Shown in pieces: positions 25,227 to 33,433 of a stretch of DNA of 43,361 bases. Each line of letters begins with the position of its first letter. Positions within the stretch are counted from its first letter, which is position 1. Origin of the DNA: an uncultured Streptococcus sp. (GTDB lineage Bacteria > Bacillota > Bacilli > Lactobacillales > Streptococcaceae); NCBI GenBank assembly GCA_934196125.1, contig CAKPVT010000012.1, positions 1 to 43,361 on the forward strand. Reading direction: 5' to 3'. The notes beneath the pieces were generated by a model. It saw only the letters and a list, made by a program, of their open reading frames with translations, did not search any database and was not told the origin of the DNA. The translations under genes and the position numbers were made by a program.

Positions 25227-25256
25227 AAAAATTTCCTAAGTTATTAGGAAATTTTT
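25227..25256 (-). terminator. Terminator after the ubiB-like gene
   Basis: Perfect stem AAAATTTCCTAA/TTAGGAAATTTT with a 4-nt loop, A/T-rich on both flanks so it may work in both directions. It lies 8 bp from the stop codon at 25264. Confidence 0.8.
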
Positions 25257-25263
25257 GACATCT

Positions 25264-26835
25264 TTATTTATGTTTGAACATCAAGACAAGCTCCCATACC
25301 AATAAAAGAGCAGCAAGACCAAAAAGATATTTGGAAATTTCTTGCATTGCGACATTAAAACTAAGCAGAGCTGCGGTTAACATAACTGCCAGAAATAAAA
25401 TGCTCACAACAAAGCGATTAGCTATTTGACTGACGGTCTTAATACGATTTTTATAATCATAAATATCATGATTGATTAAAATCCGACCATTGAGCATCTG
25501 TTCAAGTAACTGATTAAGCCGACGTGGAATATTTTTCCCATTTTTCAATTGATAAAAGAGCTCAATCAGTAACGTTTCCTTGTTCAAGGCCTGTTTTAAC
25601 ATGTCAGGTCCCATATTTTCTAAGAAATAATTTTTAGCAAGCGTCATCAAATCAACTTCTGGCGCTAATTCACGAAAAATTCCTTCAATTTGTAGCGCAG
25701 CTTTTTCCAAAATCGTAATCTGGGGCGACGCCTTCAAGCCATTTTTGACGAAAACGTCCAGCAAATCTTCCAATAAATCTGTGATAGATAAGACACCCAA
25801 ATCCAAACTAGAATATTTCGCCAACATTCGTTCAACATCTTGGCTAAGCGCTGTTTTATTTATTGAAGTATCAAAACTTGTGACAGACAAGATGCCTTGC
25901 ACCATCCCTTCGACATCTTGTGCCGTAAAGCTGTAAAGAATATCATTTAACGCCACGCACATGCCATTTTCCAGATCTCCCATAATCCCAAAGTCAATAA
26001 AATAAATTTTTCCTTCAGAAATAAAGAGATTTCCTGGGTGTGGGTCACCATGAAAATAGCCGTCTTTAAAGACTTGTTTGATAAAACTCAGCATCAGCTT
26101 CTTACCAATGTCTTCCAAATCATAGCCAGCTTTAATCAATTCTTCATAATGATTGATAGGAATTCCTGAAATATACTCCTCAACAACCATACGTGGTGTG
26201 GTATATTCGTCAAAAACTTCAGGAATGGCAATGCATTTTATCGATTGATTTAACTCAGCAAAAGTAAGCATCGCTTGCGCTTCATTACGAAAATCGATTT
26301 CTTTCGTCAAGCTATCCTTGAGCTGCTGCAAAACCTCTGATAAATTAACCATAGGCAACATTGCCTTAGGAATGCGCCGCGACAAGCCAATCAACAATTC
26401 TAAATCTTCTTCGATAATTTCTGGCAAATGCGGTCGCTGAATCTTGACAACAACTTCTTTGCCATTAAGCAAAGTAGCTCGATGTGCCTGAGCAACCGAG
26501 CCACTTGCCAAAGGCTCTGAAGAAATGCCCGCAAAAACTTCCGAAATGGGTACTGGCAACTCTGCAGCAATTGCCTCCATGACAACCTCTTGCGATAATG
26601 GAAGAACATCACTTTGTAGCTTGCTTAATTCTCTAATATAAGCTTCAGGAAATAAATCACTTCTCGTTGAAAGAATTTGTCCGATTTTGACAAAACTAGG
26701 ACCTAATTTCTCGAAAGCTAAACGTAATTTACGAGGTGTAGATTTGTCCTCGATAGGTTTTCCTTTTTCTTTTAGCGTTGTTAAACCGACCGAGCTGAAA
26801 GCTCCGATGATTTCTCTTAAGCGCTTATTTGACAT
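25264..26835 (-). CDS. ABC1/AarF/UbiB-family atypical kinase
   Basis: 523-residue protein kinase-like protein. Hallmarks are KIGQ (residues 50-53), the alanine-rich nucleotide loop ASGSVAQAH, the catalytic HGDPHPGN and the metal-binding DFG (FIDFGIMGDLENG). Two C-terminal TM segments (about 465-485 and 490-515) anchor it. UbiB proteins support quinone or lipid metabolism in other organisms, and the role in fermentative streptococci is not known. It follows the phasin-like gene by 8 bp with SD AGGATGA. Confidence 0.92.
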   Translation of the reverse strand: MSNKRLREIIGAFSSVGLTTLKEKGKPIEDKSTPRKLRLAFEKLGPSFVKIGQILSTRSDLFPEAYIRELSKLQSDVLPLSQEVVMEAIAAELPVPISEVFAGISSEPLASGSVAQAHRATLLNGKEVVVKIQRPHLPEIIEEDLELLIGLSRRIPKAMLPMVNLSEVLQQLKDSLTKEIDFRNEAQAMLTFAELNQSIKCIAIPEVFDEYTTPRMVVEEYISGIPINHYEELIKAGYDLEDIGKKLMLSFIKQVFKDGYFHGDPHPGNLFISEGKIYFIDFGIMGDLENGMCVALNDILYSFTAQDVEGMVQGILSVTSFDTSINKTALSQDVERMLAKYSSLDLGVLSITDLLEDLLDVFVKNGLKASPQITILEKAALQIEGIFRELAPEVDLMTLAKNYFLENMGPDMLKQALNKETLLIELFYQLKNGKNIPRRLNQLLEQMLNGRILINHDIYDYKNRIKTVSQIANRFVVSILFLAVMLTAALLSFNVAMQEISKYLFGLAALLLVWELVLMFKHK

Positions 26836-26843
26836 AAATCATC

Positions 26844-27137
26844 CTACTCTTTATCATCAGATGCTGATTGTTTCAAGAGCGCATCCAATTTATCTTCAAG
26901 ACGAGAAACATCTTCTTTAGTAGCATATTTAACAGTTTTCATTTTAACATCCAATTGGTCAAGTAATTCTTTTGCTTCATCTTCGCCTTTTCGTTTTAAT
27001 TCAGACTGCAATTCTTTGCCTTCTTCAACGGTCAAGCGACCTTTTTCAACCAATTCTTTGACAAAAGCGTCAGCTTTTTCTAAAGTCATTGAAGTCAAAC
27101 CAATACCAGCTAACAAGACTTTTTTCAACTCATCCAT
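26844..27137 (-). CDS. Phasin-like small helical protein
   Basis: 97-residue protein of two amphipathic helical stretches with heptad-like spacing (SMTLEKADAFVKELVEKG and VSRLEDKLDALLKQSA). It resembles the short 'polyhydroxyalkanoate synthesis regulator phasin' proteins that occur next to aarF/ubiB in Firmicutes. It is cotranscribed with the UbiB-family gene (8-bp gap) and may be a partner or lipid-surface binder (inference). SD GGAGG is strong. Confidence 0.8.
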   Translation of the reverse strand: MDELKKVLLAGIGLTSMTLEKADAFVKELVEKGRLTVEEGKELQSELKRKGEDEAKELLDQLDVKMKTVKYATKEDVSRLEDKLDALLKQSASDDKE

Positions 27138-27273
27138 GATAATTCCTCCTTGAACGATTTTTATAACAATTGTTTACCCTTTAATTCTACTACTTTTAAG
27201 TCAAAATAGCTAAAGGAAACCAATCATTTCATGAAATTTTCTGACAATAGCGGTGATATTTTTGACTCCATAA
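27138..27273 (-). promoter_or_regulatory. Leader and candidate promoter of the phasin/ubiB operon
   Basis: This 136-bp gap holds a minus-strand TTAGCT, 18-bp spacer and TAGAAT about 40-70 bp before the phasin start, and a palindrome AACAATTGTT nearer the gene. The promoter sits after the terminator of the candidate small RNA, so the two are probably separate transcripts. Confidence 0.35.
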
Positions 27274-27407
27274 ACAAAAACTCCGCCTAAAACAAAGGAG
27301 ATAGCGTTGTCTTTGCGGAGTTTGTAAGGGTATAAGAGGTGTGTTTGCGAAACACTTAAACCACGCCAGCCCTGCTATCAGTTTCGATAGGCCTTGATCA
27401 TGATTCC
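27274..27407 (-). ncRNA. Candidate structured small RNA with its own promoter and terminator
   Basis: The minus strand has a promoter (-35 TTAGCA at 27437-27442, 18-bp spacer, -10 TATAAT at 27413-27418), then about 134 nt ending in a strong terminator (AAACTCCGC/GCGGAGTTT stem with TTTTTGTTT). Inside are hairpins CTATC-GAAACT-GATAG (27375-27390) and GTGTTT-CGC-AAACAC (27341-27355), and GGGG near the 5' end can pair with CCCTT near 27326. It contains no convincing reading frame. I could not match it to tmRNA, RNase P, 4.5S or a riboswitch class. A 6S-like or regulatory RNA is possible. Confidence 0.5.
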
Positions 27408-27539
27408 CCTAAATTATAATGCTTTGTCTATCACAGTGCTAACATTATCCTTTCAGATTATGATACTTTAACACGATATTAAAAATAAAATTCTCGGAAA
27501 AAATCAAAGTATCCGTTTCTATTTTTAGTAGTTTTTGAT

Positions 27540-27568
27540 ATCATAATATTACATAATAATACTATGAT
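27540..27568 (+). promoter_or_regulatory. Inverted repeat upstream of the AraC-family gene
   Basis: ATCATAATATTA and TAATACTATGAT form 12-bp arms (one mismatch) around a 5-nt centre, 21 bp before the start codon. It may be an operator, possibly for self-regulation. The repeat contains -10-like sequences (TAATAC, TATGAT). Confidence 0.4.
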
Positions 27569-27588
27569 ATGATTGGGATGGTGACTAT

Positions 27589-28512
27589 ATGAAAAATAAT
27601 ACTGACCCATTGGAAATAAAAATAGATGAAAACAAACATCTCTTGCCTTATGATTATTACAGTACGGTTGTTGAACATGGGCATCCTGACGTCCTTTTCC
27701 ATTGGCACCCAGAAATCGAAATTAATTATATCTACGATGGCTCGGCTCGTTTCCACATTGATTATGATTATTTTAACAGTCAAGCAGGTGATATTATCCT
27801 CATCCGTCCAAATGGAATGCATTCGATTCACCCACTTGAAAATCAAAAACACGTCACTGATACTTTCCGATTCCACCTCGATATGATTGGACATTCTATC
27901 GTTGACCAAGTCAGTCTCAGGTATTTGCAACCGTTGCAAACCAGTCTCTACAAATTTGTCCCACGCATTCAACCAGGAATGGACGGGTACGAGGATATCA
28001 AAGAATGTCTCTTTACCATTTTTGAGCTTTCTAAAAACGAAGGACGTCATTTTGAACTGCTACTCAAATCAAAATTAAACGAATTCTTATATCTTCTCTT
28101 CTATCACCATTATGTATTACGTAAAAATACTGATGATGCTTACCGCAAAAACGAGCAAATTCGTGAATTGATTGATTACATTAACAATAATTATCAAAAA
28201 AATCTCTCGATTGATTTTCTTTCACAATTTATGGGTTACAGCAAAACGCACTTTATGGCAGTCTTTAAACAACACGCTGGCACATCTTGCACCGAATTTA
28301 TCATTCAAGTTCGCTTGAACAAAGCTTGCGACTTATTAATCAACACGGCTGACCCAATTTTAGAAATTGCTACCACTGTTGGCTTTAACAACTTATCTAA
28401 TTTCAACCGACAATTCAAACGTTACTACGAACTCACACCGAGCCAATACCGCAAACAATTCAAAAAAGCCCACTACATCGGACCGCACCTATCACGAAAT
28501 CTCAAAAATTAA
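27589..28512 (+). CDS. AraC-family transcriptional regulator
   Basis: 307-residue regulator. The N-terminal cupin-like sensor (about 20-120, with FHWHPEIEINYIYDGSARF) is followed by a C-terminal double helix-turn-helix (about 195-295). That region includes LSIDFLSQFMGYSKTHFMAVF and the AraC signature ILEIATTVGFNNLSNFNRQF. Such regulators usually respond to a sugar. No sugar operon remains beside it, and the neighbours are broken beta-glucoside genes. SD GGTGA, plus-strand terminator after the gene. Confidence 0.9.
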   Translation: MKNNTDPLEIKIDENKHLLPYDYYSTVVEHGHPDVLFHWHPEIEINYIYDGSARFHIDYDYFNSQAGDIILIRPNGMHSIHPLENQKHVTDTFRFHLDMIGHSIVDQVSLRYLQPLQTSLYKFVPRIQPGMDGYEDIKECLFTIFELSKNEGRHFELLLKSKLNEFLYLLFYHHYVLRKNTDDAYRKNEQIRELIDYINNNYQKNLSIDFLSQFMGYSKTHFMAVFKQHAGTSCTEFIIQVRLNKACDLLINTADPILEIATTVGFNNLSNFNRQFKRYYELTPSQYRKQFKKAHYIGPHLSRNLKN

Positions 28513-28516
28513 CAAT

Positions 28517-28555
28517 AAAACACTAAGGATGACAACAAGCATGCTTAGTGTTTTT
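28517..28555 (+). terminator. Terminator after the AraC-family gene
   Basis: 11-bp stem AAAACACTAAG/CTTAGTGTTTT with a 16-nt loop and continuing T-run. It lies 5 bp after the stop codon. Confidence 0.8.
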
Positions 28556-28906
28556 AGTTGCAATGAATTGAAGTTTAAAGACTTCAGACTCAAAACTTTG
28601 ACATGGAATTCCACAGGAAGTCGCTTCCGAGGCAGTATCAAAAGTGGTTCCAAGAACTTCTTGACCATGCTTGATAATGTCGAGGACAACCTCAGTTTCT
28701 GCTGGTGATAAATCAAGATAGACACGTGTCAATTCATTGGTTGTATCTTTGTCCTGCATAACAAACGTCTTTTCAACTAAAGCAGTATCGATTTCATCAC
28801 CTGGTTTTTTTTGAAAACCAAGCCCTCTTCCCATGACAATGATTTCCTCTCCGTCATCCCCTTTAGCCAAAACAACATTGTTATTATAGACTTTATCAAT
28901 TTTCAT
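28523..28906 (-). pseudogene. licT: Truncated LicT/BglG antiterminator gene
   Basis: The first 92 or so codons are the RNA-binding CAT domain (MKIDKVYNNNVVLAKGDDGE, MGRGLGFQKKPGDEID) and the start of PRD1 (ETEVVLDIIKHGQEVLG). Homology ends near 28630. About 35 unrelated codons follow, running into the AraC terminator. Full LicT is about 280 residues, so both PRD domains are essentially lost. The isolated CAT domain could in principle still bind RNA. The RAT leader upstream is intact. Confidence 0.85.
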
Positions 28907-28929
28907 CTTCTACTACTCCTCAAAAAAAT

Positions 28930-29030
28930 TCGGAAAGAAAAGGCAAAACTAGCGTACACAAAAAGCACTGCGTTTTAACACAATCTCTAAATGTACACTA
29001 GGTTTTGCCTACTTAACCAGTAACAATCCT
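28930..29030 (-). promoter_or_regulatory. LicT-type RAT antiterminator and overlapping terminator
   Basis: The minus strand carries GGATTGTTACTG, loop GTTAAG, then TAGGCAAAACC (29001-29029), the classic ribonucleic antiterminator recognised by LicT/BglG proteins. Its 3' half is also the start of a long terminator: GGCAAAACCTAGTGTACA pairs with TGTGTACGCTAGTTTTGCC (28942-29009), followed by TTTTCTTTC. LicT binding would prevent the terminator. It leads into the truncated licT. An extended -10 TGGTACAAT lies upstream. Confidence 0.88.
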
Positions 29031-29100
29031 CTTACCTTCTCCCATTGTACCAAAACTTTTTACAAAATGAAAGGGTATTCATATTTTTTTATCATTCAAA

Positions 29101-30633
29101 TTACATTAGCAATTCTCTGACTTTCCCAATTTCTGGCTCATTGACCACCAAAAAGATTGTATCGCCTGCATTTAGGCGTGTATTACCTGATACCACTTCT
29201 GATTTTTTGGCATGAATTTGAGTCGTAATAAGAACATTTTTAGGAAGTGTCAAGTCTCTGACGTATTTTCCAGCAATTTTATCGGAAACCGTTAATTCAA
29301 TCAACGTTGGTTCGATGACTTCTCTATCTTGTGGCACAGAAAGTTTAGCAAGTAAAGCTTCATAGATTGGCTCAGCTTTTAACAAATCCATTGCGATATA
29401 TGCAACCAAAGTCACCACGGCAATCGTCATTAATTGACGGAAATCACCAACCATTTCAGTTACTAAAATCATTGCTGTCAGTGGCGCTTTTGAAAGCGCC
29501 ACGAAATAGCCCGCCATTCTAAAACGACAAACAAGGACAAATAATGACTAGAATGCAAACCGAATTGTTCAAAAAATAGCCCAAAACCAAAGCCCAAAAG
29601 TGCTCCCAAAGTCAAAATCGGAAGAAAAATCCCACCAGGAAGTCCACTTGAGTAACTCAACATACTCCACACAAAGCGGATGATAAAGTATAGGCAAACA
29701 ATCATAAGAGTCAGGTGACTTGTCGATAACGAAGTAATCAAGCCATTTCCGCCACCTAGCAATTGCGGATAGAAATAGCCGATTAGCAAGATTAAAATAG
29801 CAGCAAAGATACCATAAAAATGACTTGGAATGTGACACACTTTTCCTAGAAAGTCGTAGATGATAGTTGCCTTCAAAGTCGTTTTTTCATAAACATATCC
29901 CATAACGCCTAAAAAAGCACCCAGCAATAGTAAAATCCAATAGTGCTTCAATGGCAGTATCGCCAAATCTCCTGGCATATCAAGAACTGGCGTCAAACCA
30001 AAAATATTAAGCGAAATAAAATTAGCAACTAAACTGGCGACTAAAGCGGTAATCCAAACCAAACGTGAAAATTGATGATAGATTTCTTCGATAACAAAAA
30101 GCAAACCTGCAATCGGAGCATTAAAAGCTGCTGATAATCCTGCTGCCGCACCACTCGCAATCAAAACACGTTGCTCCATGCGTTCCGCTTTTAAATATTT
30201 GGCAACACCTTTTCCTGCCATGGCACCTAACTGAATACTTGGTCCTTCACGCCCAAGCATAAATCCCGTTGAAATCGCTAAGACACTACCGACAAATTTC
30301 TTCCAGAGAACAGACCACCAATCTGGGTGAAGCAATCCTTTCAATTCCCCTTCGACATGAGGAATCCCAGAACCTTTGATATCAGAATCGGATTTAATCA
30401 AAAAAACCAATGGCAAAAACAGTGAACAAAGTCATTCCCAAAATGAGAATTAAAAGACTTGGCTGTTCGTGTGACAATTTATAATAATTGACAACTTTGG
30501 CAGAAATGAAACCAATCAAAAGGCGAAATAAGCTAACCACGATACCTGACACGCAGCCAACCACAATCTCTCGCCAAACAAAACTGAGAATAGAGGAAAG
30601 CGAAAATTCATATTCTCGATGATAACTATCCAT
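29101..30633 (-). pseudogene. ClC-type chloride channel/antiporter gene with two frameshifts
   Basis: Three adjacent frames rebuild one protein of about 510 residues. It has ClC motifs GSGIPH, GREGPS and GGIFLP, and a C-terminal TrkA-C regulatory domain (about the last 75 residues). Break 1 is in a T7 tract (plus-strand A7 at 30400-30406), where six T would restore FAIGFLIKSD. Break 2 near 29519 lacks one G (TTAGAATGG for TTAGGAATGG), where restoring it gives VVLGMAGYF. The start has SD AAGGAG. ClC proteins move chloride or fluoride; this one is inactive unless frame is restored. Confidence 0.85.
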
Positions 30634-30751
30634 ATAAAACTCCTTAATTTCTCAAATGCAACAAACTTTTTACGATGTTTGCGATTTTCCTGAAATGTTA
30701 GTCACTATTATTTTATCAAAACTAAGATAACTTTTCGAGATGCAAATCAAA

Positions 30752-30778
30752 AGAAGCTGAGCGCTTCGTCTCAACTTC
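30752..30778 (-). terminator. Terminator after potD
   Basis: Minus strand GAAG-TTGAG and CTCAG-CTTC form a stem with one mismatch, followed by TTTTGATTTG. It ends the murB-potABCD operon. Confidence 0.65.
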
Positions 30779-30787
30779 CTAAAATCA

Positions 30788-31861
30788 TTATTTACGATAC
30801 ATTTTAAATTGTAGATAGAGGTCATTATAAATTCCTAGCCATTTTTGTCCGAGGTTATCGTAAACTTCAAGGTTTTCAATGGTTCCTTCAGAAGGGTAAA
30901 AGGATTGGTCATTTTTAACGTTATCTGGTAATAATTCCTTGGCAGCGTCATTTGGTGTCGAATAACCAATGTATTCCGCATTTTGCGCAGCATTTTCAGG
31001 TCTCAACATGAAATTGATAAAAGCGTAAGCTTCATCGATATGTTTGACTGTTTTTGGAATAACCAAATTATCAAACCAAAGATTTGACCCCTCACTAGGC
31101 ACGACATAATGCAGGTGTTCGTTAGAATCAAGCATTTCACTAGCTTCACCAGAGAAAGTCACTCCAATGGCAGCATCACCATTAATCATGTACCCTTTCA
31201 TTTCATCGCCGACAATAGCTTTGATATTTGGAGTTAAATCGTCTAATTTCTGAGAAGCCGCATTTAACTCTGACAATGACTTGGTATTGAGACTATATCC
31301 TAACGTTCCAAGCCCAATCCCCATAACTTCACGAGCTCCGTCAACAAGCATGATGTCGTTGGCGTATTCCGAATTCCAGAGGTCTGACCAATGCTCTGGC
31401 GCATTTTCTACCATGGTGTCATTATACACAATACCCAATGTTCCCCAGAAATATGGGATAGAATAATCGTTGTTTTCATCAAAGCTTAGCCCAAGAAATT
31501 CGTCACCGATTTTTTCCAAGCCTGTGATTTTTGACTTATCTAACTTGATAAGAAGATTTTCTTTTCTCATCTTATCAATCATATAATCTGACGGCACAGC
31601 GATATCATAAGTCGTTCCACCTTGTTTTATCTTGGTGTACATCGATTCGTTGGAATCAAACGTTTCGTACTGAACTTCAATCCCTGTCTCATCCGTAAAT
31701 TTTGTAATCAAATCAGGATCAATATAATCTCCCCAATTGTAAATAACCAGTTTATCCGATTGACTTGTTGAACTTGTCGTCTTTTGCATGTAAACAGAAA
31801 CGCCAAACAAAACAAGTGTGACCGCAATCACGCCCAATACAAAAGGATATAATCTACGCAT
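30788..31861 (-). CDS. potD: Spermidine/putrescine-binding protein PotD
   Basis: 357-residue extracellular solute-binding protein with an N-terminal membrane/signal segment (YPFVLGVIAVTLVLFGVSV) and no lipobox cysteine visible. The mature part begins near KLVIYNWGDYIDPDLI, the polyamine-binding family signature, and has SLSFDENNDYSIPYFWGT-like pocket residues. I chose ATG 31861, preceded by AAGGGGGAT, which overlaps the potC stop by 8 bp. It captures polyamines for PotABC. Confidence 0.94.
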   Translation of the reverse strand: MRRLYPFVLGVIAVTLVLFGVSVYMQKTTSSTSQSDKLVIYNWGDYIDPDLITKFTDETGIEVQYETFDSNESMYTKIKQGGTTYDIAVPSDYMIDKMRKENLLIKLDKSKITGLEKIGDEFLGLSFDENNDYSIPYFWGTLGIVYNDTMVENAPEHWSDLWNSEYANDIMLVDGAREVMGIGLGTLGYSLNTKSLSELNAASQKLDDLTPNIKAIVGDEMKGYMINGDAAIGVTFSGEASEMLDSNEHLHYVVPSEGSNLWFDNLVIPKTVKHIDEAYAFINFMLRPENAAQNAEYIGYSTPNDAAKELLPDNVKNDQSFYPSEGTIENLEVYDNLGQKWLGIYNDLYLQFKMYRK

Positions 31862-32642
31862 CACGATCCCCCTTATCTTGCGAAATAAAGTAATAACCAA
31901 TTACAAGCAAAATACTAAAAAGAAAGACAATCGTTGAAAGAGCGTTAATTTCTAGAGAAATACCACGGCGTGCTCGTGAATAGATTTCGACAGATAGGGT
32001 TGAAAAATCATTACCTGTTACAAAAAAGGTTACTGCAAAATCATCCAATGAATAAGTAAACGCCATGAAGAAACCTGAAATAATTCCTGGCGTCAAATAT
32101 GGTAACATGACTTCTTTTAACATTTGCCAAGGCGTTGCTCCTAAATCATAAGCAGCGTTAATCATGTCGTCATTCATTTCTTTCAAACGTGGCAAAACCA
32201 TTAACACCACAATTGGAATAGAAAAAGCAATATGACTAAGCAAAACTGTCATAAAACCAAGATTGAAATGAAATAGCTCTGCTAAACGGGTAAAGAGAAT
32301 CAGGAAACTTGCCCCAATCATCACATCAGGTGCCACCATAAGAATATTATTCATTGAAAGAATGGCGTGCTGATGTTTTTGGCGCGCTTGGTAGATGAAA
32401 ATCGCACCAAATGTCCCAATAGCTGTTGCTAAAATGGAACTCAAAAACGCCAAAAAGAAAGTTTGAATGAGAATCAACATCAAACGACTATCCGCAAACA
32501 TTTCCGAATAATGCTCTAAGGTAAAACCAGTAAAACCATTCATATCCCCGCCTTGATTAAAAGAATAAAAAATCAGATAACCAATCGGAATATATAGGGT
32601 GATGAAGACCAGCGTCAAATAAAGATTGGCAAATTTTTTCAT
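31854..32642 (-). CDS. potC: Spermidine/putrescine ABC transporter permease PotC
   Basis: 262-residue permease with six TM segments and the coupling loop MINAAYDLGATPWQMLKEVMLP. It overlaps potB by 4 bp (ATGA) and potD by 8 bp, so translation is coupled through the operon. It forms the polyamine channel with PotB. Confidence 0.94.
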   Translation of the reverse strand: MKKFANLYLTLVFITLYIPIGYLIFYSFNQGGDMNGFTGFTLEHYSEMFADSRLMLILIQTFFLAFLSSILATAIGTFGAIFIYQARQKHQHAILSMNNILMVAPDVMIGASFLILFTRLAELFHFNLGFMTVLLSHIAFSIPIVVLMVLPRLKEMNDDMINAAYDLGATPWQMLKEVMLPYLTPGIISGFFMAFTYSLDDFAVTFFVTGNDFSTLSVEIYSRARRGISLEINALSTIVFLFSILLVIGYYFISQDKGDRDA

Positions 32643-33433
32643 TTTCTTCTCTCCTTAGTCACCCACATCGTAGCCACCATTGCCATGATTAAAATCATAC
32701 CAATGGTTGAGCCCATCCCCCAATTCTGTGTTGTCAAGAAATGTTGCTCAATAGCTGTACCAAGAGTAATCACACGATTACCAGCAATCAAGCGTGTCAG
32801 CATGAACAAGCTCAAACTTGGGATAAATACTGACTGAACACCGCTTCTCACGCCGTTAAGCGATAAAGGAAAGACAACTTTGACAAAGGTCTGTAATTCG
32901 TTTGCCCCCAAATCTCGACTAGCATTGATAAGATTGCTATCAATGTCATCAAGCGCATTGAAAATCGGCAAAATCATAAACGGAATTTCAATATATGAGG
33001 CAACAAAAATAAAGGAAAAATCTGTGAACAGAATTTGCTTAGATCCAATACCAACAAAGCTCAAAAACGCATTGACACCACCTTGTTGCCCGAAAATTCC
33101 CATAAAAGCATAAGCTTTCAGCAAAAGGTTAATCCATGTCGGTAATACAACCAACATCAACAAAAGTTGCTTATGTTTCAAACGTGTCAAAAAATAAGCT
33201 GTTGGGTAAGAGATAAGCAAGGTCTCCAATGTGATAATGGCAGCATATAAAATCGAATTGAAGCTCATGCGAATGTAAGTCCCTGAACTAAAAAAGGTTT
33301 TATAATTATCAAGGGTAAAATGACCTTGAATGTCGAAAAAGGACTGCCAAAGAATCATAATCACAGGGGCGATGACAAAAAGAAGCAACCATAGCACATA
33401 AGGAATTGAGAAGAAACTAGAATTTTTCTTCAT
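32639..33433 (-). CDS. potB: Spermidine/putrescine ABC transporter permease PotB
   Basis: 264-residue six-TM permease with the coupling loop LINASRDLGANELQTFVKVVFP. I chose ATG 33433 (MKKNSSFFSIPYVLW) because GAGGAG lies 4 nt upstream. This start overlaps the 3' end of potA by 17 bp. It is the partner of PotC in polyamine uptake. Confidence 0.93.
   Translation of the reverse strand: MKKNSSFFSIPYVLWLLLFVIAPVIMILWQSFFDIQGHFTLDNYKTFFSSGTYIRMSFNSILYAAIITLETLLISYPTAYFLTRLKHKQLLLMLVVLPTWINLLLKAYAFMGIFGQQGGVNAFLSFVGIGSKQILFTDFSFIFVASYIEIPFMILPIFNALDDIDSNLINASRDLGANELQTFVKVVFPLSLNGVRSGVQSVFIPSLSLFMLTRLIAGNRVITLGTAIEQHFLTTQNWGMGSTIGMILIMAMVATMWVTKERRK

Noticed and set aside
27562..28050. Minus-strand 162-codon frame inside the AraC-family gene
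   Set aside because: Antisense shadow of a well-supported plus-strand gene; no SD and no family resemblance.
28492..28725. Overlapping minus-strand and plus-strand frames near the AraC terminator
   Set aside because: They span a terminator and a deletion junction and show no coherent family sequence.
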